Below are positions 47,167 to 51,611 of a DNA stretch of 51,611 nucleotides, piece by piece. Source of the stretch: a virus; IMG/VR virus record IMGVR_UViG_3300021976_000021, positions 1 through 51,611 of that record. The stretch is one strand, 5' to 3'. Below the pieces are notes generated by a model. That model was given only the letters and a program-made list of their open reading frames with translations, did not search any database and had not been told where the DNA came from. Each line of letters starts with the position of its first letter. Positions within the stretch are counted from its first letter, which is position 1. The position numbers and the translations under genes are program-made.

Positions 47167-50100
47167 TTACGGGCGTAGGACCCAGATACCGACGTAACCG
47201 CCGCCACCTGCTCCACCTGCTCCAGATGGTTGGCCGTTTGAAGAAGCGCCACCGCCACCGCCACCGCCACCGGGATAACCACCTGCTCCACCTGCTCCAC
47301 CTGGGCCAGCTGTTGATGATGCTCCGCCACCGCCACCAGTGCCTCCAAGTGCTCCAGCCTCTCTATCATCAAGAGTGGGTGACCATCCGATGTTACCATT
47401 TGGTGATACAAGTGTTCCACCGAACACAAATTTCTCACGTGAGAATATATAACAACTCTGTCCACCAACACTAGCCACATTTGCTGCAGTCAACCCGCCA
47501 CCAGATCCACCACCAGATGCTACTCGATTGGCGTGTTGTCCGTAACCTCCTGCGCCACCTGCGGCAAAGCTCGCTACTCCGTTAAGTGTTATCTCTATTC
47601 CTTGATTGCCAGTACCACCAGCGCCGGCAACTCCCAACCCACCACCGACTGCGCCAGTACTTGCTCGTGCACGAGCAATTATACCACTCACAGAGGCTGT
47701 GACCGATGTAACCGCTGCAGCTGTGCCAACCAAACCATTCGTGGAATCAGTTGTGACCGCAGCGCCACCAGCACCTGCAGCGCCTACCACAACAGTAAAC
47801 GTCTCTGCAAGAACTGAACCACGAACAGGCATGAGTATTGTTGCGCCTGGAGCACCCGATCCCCCGCCACATCGAATCTCGGTAGTGAGACCTCTTCTAC
47901 CGGAGCCACCGCCAGAACCTCCTCCAACAACACGAATCTCAGCCTCGATAGTATCTGCCGGAAGCACAACTCCTGGCGTCGTACCCGGGGATGTGTACTC
48001 GGCGAACAACTCCCAATGCGGAGCTACTGCTGCAACAGCTGCGTCAGTGTATGCCTCACCATCGGTTTTTGCCTCAATGATTGCAGCTTGGACGTCTGTC
48101 GCTGCAATGCCGCTTTCTGGAGTGAACGTAATGTCGACTGCGTCAATCACTGGGGTTGGAGGCTCACCGCTTGCAAGTGACACAAGTGGGTCAAGCCAAT
48201 ACCATACCTGATCTGCTGTTGCGTCAGGTACTTCGTTATCGCCAGAATGCTTCGGCAGGTTGTACCAACCGGAAGGTGCAAGCGACGTAATGAGGCCATT
48301 AGGTAAGGTTGAACGAGGTTCTGGGAAATATGTAGCATCTCGAGCCAGATCAATATCAGCTTCGGTGGTGATCCACAGAACTCGTTCTTCGCCAGTCAGA
48401 ACCTCAATAGGCTCCGCAAACGAGATAGTTTCCCACCCATCTGAGCCCCACGTGGGTTCAGCAGCCATAGAAGCCAAGGCTGGTTCGTGTGGAATAGCGT
48501 CTCCAAGATGAAGCACCGGGTCAGATGCTGAGAATGTTGCTTTGCGATACCAACGTACACCGTGCACAAGAATATCAGAGTTAGCAACAAACCCTAGCCC
48601 AAACTTTGCGCCTGAGTTCCAATACTGAACGCTACCTGCGTATCCACCAGTACCTGTCTCAAACGAGTCGACTGTCGGATCGGTAGGAATCGACCCAGCC
48701 CTCTCCCACACAAGTTCTGTGCCAGCATACAGTCGGTCAATGATGTCAGCATTGACAATAATATACATAATGTCTGACTCAGGCGGATCAAGCAATTCAT
48801 AAGCAGACAGTGAGAGCTGAACCCACGTCGAATCAGGAGTATTCGGGATACTATGCGCGCCACTCGTTGACAACACATCTAATACGAGTTGTGCTATCGC
48901 TTCTTGCCCGTGCTTGCTGGCATGCGCGTCATCAACAGCAAAACTTGGAGATGCGGTAAACGAAGCCCAATCAACGAAATGATGTTGAAGATCGATCACA
49001 GGAACATTTAGTGTGTCTGCAATCAAGTAAATAGCAGCATCATGTTCTGGTTTACCCAAGAATAATGCCGGGTTAGCGGGCGATTCGACAACAAGAACAA
49101 CATCACTGTTCACCAAATACTCATTAACCGACGTCGTAACCCGACTAATAAACGTTGCTTCAGCAGTTGCCAAGTCGTTTATTTCAATCATGTAGAAGAC
49201 ACACTCTGGCGCTAAAGCCACAATAGCATCGAATGGGCCAGCATCTATACCCGGAAGATGCATAGCAGAGGTGGCGCCGCCCAATGAGACATTAGCTATC
49301 GATAATCCATCTGGTCCACGTACGCCGACCGCAGGAAGAAACGCGAATGCCGCATCAGCAACAATCTCAATCGTATGCGTTGTGTCTGCGATTGGCCCTA
49401 TAGGTAGAGCAAGCGTATCGCCGGAACCCGTTGGTACTACTGGGGCTGGTACGCCACCATCAATACTAACAGTGTATGATGCTCCAGCATCGAAGTAAAC
49501 AAGTTCAACAAACGTTCCTGCACGCACGCTCTGAAACACAGCGGTTGCTCCGCCAGCTGCTGAGATTTGGTATGGGATTTCGGGGTTTGTTGGTTGCCAG
49601 TTTGAATCCAGAGTCCATCTGGTATCTACCTCGTTGAAGCCGGCATTGTTGTTCGAAAACACCAATTCGCCAGCAATCTTGACGCCTTTATTCTCCAGGA
49701 GCTCAACCAATTTGTACGGCCAGGCATCCGCAAACGGATCAAGCGGGGGAACAGCTGCCGAAAGAGAATCACCAGCAACGGCAATTCTAGCTAGAAGGCC
49801 TTCGTTTACTGCAGCTAATGCTTTTCGCAATCTTGCCGTGTTCGATGGTTTCCAGTTATACAACGATAAACGAGGATCAAACTGCCTTCTAGTAGAAGAG
49901 ATTTCTGCAGCCGAAAGCACAGAATCAGAGACATTCCCTACTGTCCAAACCAAACCGCCATCGCTGACTGTTACGTCACCTTTATTACCATCAGCAAGAG
50001 CTGGACCAACAGGACCGGCGGGGCCAATTGCACCAGCAGGACCGGTTGCGCCAATGGGACCAACAGGACCAGTCGCACCAGTAGGGCCTGCGGCACCGTC

Positions 50101-50271
50101 AGCACCGTCAGCACCAGCGGGACCCTCAGGACCTTCTGGGCCTACGGGGCCACCTGAAGGACCAATCGGACCTGTTGGGCCCATCGGGCCGGCGTTGATA
50201 ACAGCAACAGCAGACGAAAACGGATTGACTATGATACGTTGAGTTCTTGCAATAACAGTTACATCGCTCAT
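47167..50271 (-). CDS. Collagen-like tail fibre with SGNH esterase and polyglycine tip
   Basis: A 1034-residue virion protein. A short N-terminal attachment domain (1-26) is followed by a collagen-like stalk (27-92, [17 protein letters not shown]). Then comes an SGNH hydrolase domain with AGDSLSAA (166-173), IEINDL instead of GxND, and DDAHASKHG with Asp and His. A beta-rich middle follows. The last 200 residues are very rich in glycine ([19 protein letters not shown]), as in gp38-type adhesins whose polyglycine helices present receptor-binding loops. It probably recognises and deacetylates a surface glycan. Confidence 0.8.
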   Translation of the reverse strand: MSDVTVIARTQRIIVNPFSSAVAVINAGPMGPTGPIGPSGGPVGPEGPEGPAGADGADGAAGPTGATGPVGPIGATGPAGAIGPAGPVGPALADGNKGDVTVSDGGLVWTVGNVSDSVLSAAEISSTRRQFDPRLSLYNWKPSNTARLRKALAAVNEGLLARIAVAGDSLSAAVPPLDPFADAWPYKLVELLENKGVKIAGELVFSNNNAGFNEVDTRWTLDSNWQPTNPEIPYQISAAGGATAVFQSVRAGTFVELVYFDAGASYTVSIDGGVPAPVVPTGSGDTLALPIGPIADTTHTIEIVADAAFAFLPAVGVRGPDGLSIANVSLGGATSAMHLPGIDAGPFDAIVALAPECVFYMIEINDLATAEATFISRVTTSVNEYLVNSDVVLVVESPANPALFLGKPEHDAAIYLIADTLNVPVIDLQHHFVDWASFTASPSFAVDDAHASKHGQEAIAQLVLDVLSTSGAHSIPNTPDSTWVQLSLSAYELLDPPESDIMYIIVNADIIDRLYAGTELVWERAGSIPTDPTVDSFETGTGGYAGSVQYWNSGAKFGLGFVANSDILVHGVRWYRKATFSASDPVLHLGDAIPHEPALASMAAEPTWGSDGWETISFAEPIEVLTGEERVLWITTEADIDLARDATYFPEPRSTLPNGLITSLAPSGWYNLPKHSGDNEVPDATADQVWYWLDPLVSLASGEPPTPVIDAVDITFTPESGIAATDVQAAIIEAKTDGEAYTDAAVAAVAPHWELFAEYTSPGTTPGVVLPADTIEAEIRVVGGGSGGGSGRRGLTTEIRCGGGSGAPGATILMPVRGSVLAETFTVVVGAAGAGGAAVTTDSTNGLVGTAAAVTSVTASVSGIIARARASTGAVGGGLGVAGAGGTGNQGIEITLNGVASFAAGGAGGYGQHANRVASGGGSGGGLTAANVASVGGQSCYIFSREKFVFGGTLVSPNGNIGWSPTLDDREAGALGGTGGGGGASSTAGPGGAGGAGGYPGGGGGGGGASSNGQPSGAGGAGGGGYVGIWVLRP

Positions 50272-50588
50272 TCCGTAACACTCCCCCTAAAGGTAACCTC
50301 GAGAGGACGATCGAACACGGCGATTGGCTCGCCACCTGAAACACGCTTCAAGTCCATGTAGCCACTATTCGCCGCAACACCAGCGGTGATAACATCGTCG
50401 ACAGTGAGCACAAGCTCTCCATCGGTGCCATCCGTGTCAAACGTGACATCCCACTCCATGAGGAGTGGTGCTGAAACATCGGGCTCAGATCGTACTTCGC
50501 TGGTTATCGTGTCAGCCGAGACATCGATGCCGAGGCTCACTGTGATGATGTTCGTTCTGCCCTTGTGGACAACTATTTCGCTGCTCAT
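50268..50588 (-). CDS. Tail-fibre-associated beta protein
   Basis: A 106-residue, beta-rich protein ([40 protein letters not shown]) resembling BppU-like N-terminal domains that hold receptor-binding proteins. It overlaps the tail-fibre start by 4 bases, so it is likely a fibre connector or accessory protein. Confidence 0.55.
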   Translation of the reverse strand: MSSEIVVHKGRTNIITVSLGIDVSADTITSEVRSEPDVSAPLLMEWDVTFDTDGTDGELVLTVDDVITAGVAANSGYMDLKRVSGGEPIAVFDRPLEVTFRGSVTE

Positions 50589-50833
50589 TGCGAGCCTCTT
50601 TGCTTCGTCGTCTTCTTTTCTGGCCAGATCAGACCCAACACCTTATGGTAAAAATCGTTCGCCGATTGACTGCTATCTACCAAAGTGAAAGCAAACCCTT
50701 GATTCGTGTGCACAACAAGAAAAGATCCTTGTTCGCCAGTTTCTAAGCGAACACACGAAACAATGTTGGCATCAACTCGGGCTGGATGAATCCCTGGAAG
50801 GTCGACAAGTCTTGTAACATCAGTTGTAGTCAT
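50585..50833 (-). CDS. Hypothetical protein (82 residues)
   Basis: A soluble beta-rich protein (DLPGIHPARVDANIVSCVRL, GSFLVVHTNQGFAFTLVDSS) with a helical C-terminal part. Coupled to the next gene by a 4-base overlap. Not recognised. Confidence 0.5.
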   Translation of the reverse strand: MTTTDVTRLVDLPGIHPARVDANIVSCVRLETGEQGSFLVVHTNQGFAFTLVDSSQSANDFYHKVLGLIWPEKKTTKQRGSQ

Positions 50834-50844
50834 TTGAAAACCTC

Positions 50845-51279
50845 CTACGGTCTTAACCAGAAATTCAGTTCTTCTTCGCCCCAGCTGAGCATAATACGGT
50901 CAAACGCTAGAGCCAACGGAAGAATACGACGTGACCCTTCCGGGCCGATTGTACAGTGAGGGTTAAACGGAAATTCGGATACACTCCACTCTGATACTCG
51001 TCTCTGGACTTCACGGAGAGTAGGGTTTGCCTGAAGTCTCAGGACATCAACTCGCTCGCCCTCTGGTCCAAAAACATCGAAACCGATGACGTTCAGTTGA
51101 ATCGGGGAAGTGTTCATTGCGATTGACGCAACAGTCTTTGCCAGATTATTGAAATCGGTCGGTTTGAGGTCGGCCTTATCCCCTGCGAAAACAAGAGTAA
51201 GGTGTGGTAAAGCGATTGCACACCAGTCAGAAGTAATCGGACGTAGTGCAACCATCACGTTTTGTTTGTGTTCATCCAT
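50845..51279 (-). CDS. 2H phosphoesterase (RNA ligase-like)
   Basis: A 144-residue protein with both HxT motifs of the 2H family, PHLTLVF (H26, T28) and NPHCTIG (H108, T110), at the expected distance. Family members hydrolyse 2',3'-cyclic or 2',5'-linked phosphates; in phages they often counter cyclic-oligonucleotide or 2-5A-type signals, or repair RNA. An ATG at 51279 was chosen; a TTG at 51294 is an alternative. The specific substrate is not known. Confidence 0.75.
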   Translation of the reverse strand: MDEHKQNVMVALRPITSDWCAIALPHLTLVFAGDKADLKPTDFNNLAKTVASIAMNTSPIQLNVIGFDVFGPEGERVDVLRLQANPTLREVQRRVSEWSVSEFPFNPHCTIGPEGSRRILPLALAFDRIMLSWGEEELNFWLRP

Positions 51280-51309
51280 AGCTACTACGTCCAATCACTA
51301 GTGAGACAC

Positions 51310-51525
51310 TCAGGCGTCTGGAATGATGCCGCTGTTTCGAAGCGCCGTCAGTATTGAAGCAATGGCTGTGCGCAATGCGACGACCTCTGCTTGCACATAT
51401 GACACTCCGGGCGAAGCCGGCGTTGCAATGGCAACGTTTTCGGCGTCGACTCCATCGAGTCGTTCGTCGACCACACCTTCCGTAGCATCCTGATGCAGAA
51501 TTGTGTCGTCATTGTCTTGGCTCAT
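51310..51525 (-). CDS. Hypothetical protein, first gene of the leftward series
   Basis: A 71-residue protein with an acidic start (MSQDNDDTILHQDATEGVVD) and a C-terminal helix (QAEVVALRTAIASILTALRN), a form often found in small head or tail assembly proteins. AAAGGA lies before the ATG. It is the first gene in transcription order. Confidence 0.5.
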   Translation of the reverse strand: MSQDNDDTILHQDATEGVVDERLDGVDAENVAIATPASPGVSYVQAEVVALRTAIASILTALRNSGIIPDA

Positions 51526-51611
51526 GGCTGTTTCCTTTGTTCATTGACCCTATTACGGGGTGTGGATTCCGAATTGTTATGTCAAAAGTCCCCCCGGGGA
51601 AAAAATATAGA
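51526..51611. other. Right terminal stretch
   Basis: 86 bases without a gene. The minus strand contains TTTTGACATAAC, a good -35-like hexamer, but no -10 at normal distance; further on is CCCCGTAATAGGG. The outermost bases are tccccccggggaaaaaatat. A start signal for the late genes would be expected here but is not convincing. Confidence 0.3.

Noticed and set aside
51545-51611. Right-end sequence as an eleventh repeat element or a sigma-70 promoter
   Set aside because: TCGGA and GTAAT occur but with 11 instead of 14 bases between them, and TTGACA has no -10 at 16-18 bases.
1-51611. CRISPR array or integration/excision genes
   Set aside because: No regularly spaced repeats of CRISPR type and no integrase, recombinase or excisionase motif in any frame I read.

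Overview
The window reads as a complete or nearly complete genome of a tailed, strictly lytic-looking siphovirus of a Gram-positive host, most likely an actinobacterium. Grounds for this are: a long tape-measure protein with tail-tube and baseplate-type genes, an HK97-type capsid with a fused protease, an r1t-type holin, a ReqiPepy6 gp37-like tail protein, strong AGGAGG-type ribosome sites, and a phage gene product carrying an LPXTG sortase signal. Every convincing gene lies on the minus strand, so the sequence is deposited in reverse of the usual orientation and transcription runs from about 51.5 kb down to 0. I see no integrase, partition system or divergent repressor.

Right part (51.5-28 kb), in transcription order: a 2H phosphoesterase, a collagen-like tail fibre with an SGNH esterase domain and a polyglycine tip, an M15 endolysin, small terminase, HNH nuclease, connector and terminase large subunit, portal, protease-capsid fusion, head-tail joining proteins, two paralogous tail-tube proteins around a tail-assembly chaperone, a tail-collar protein, the tape measure, two distal tail proteins and a holin.

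Middle (28-23.5 kb): an accessory region built of tiny cassettes. A conserved element, TCGCA-N14-TRTAAT on the minus strand, occurs nine times with invariant spacing, each time in the direction of transcription. Where it is intergenic it sits directly before a small gene, usually encoding one membrane span, or before a structured non-coding RNA, and most cassettes have their own terminator. Further copies lie at 8.97 and 12.92 kb. The element does not look like a sigma-70 promoter.

Replication part (23.4-12.9 kb): a chaperone-like protein, a set of membrane proteins, a 1251-residue fusion of SF3 helicase, primase-polymerase and family-B DNA polymerase, a putative single-strand-binding protein and a run of small genes. 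Then comes an envelope module (12.8-10.8 kb): a small membrane protein, a secreted SGNH hydrolase, a sortase-anchored surface protein and a lysozyme-like protein. Next is a 700-base stretch with a tRNA-like cloverleaf, duplicated RNA elements and very small reading frames.

Left part (10-0 kb): small zinc-binding and basic proteins, a DEAD-type helicase, a NUMOD4/HNH-like gene, holin-like membrane proteins, a membrane-anchored collagen-like protein, two nucleases, and a 913-residue protein with the catalytic ADFDGD loop of double-psi beta-barrel RNA polymerases plus helix-turn-helix segments at both ends. The working idea is that this single-chain polymerase may read the repeated TCGCA-N14-TRTAAT element, giving the phage a private transcription programme. 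That link is inference; the polymerase motif and the repeated element are directly visible.
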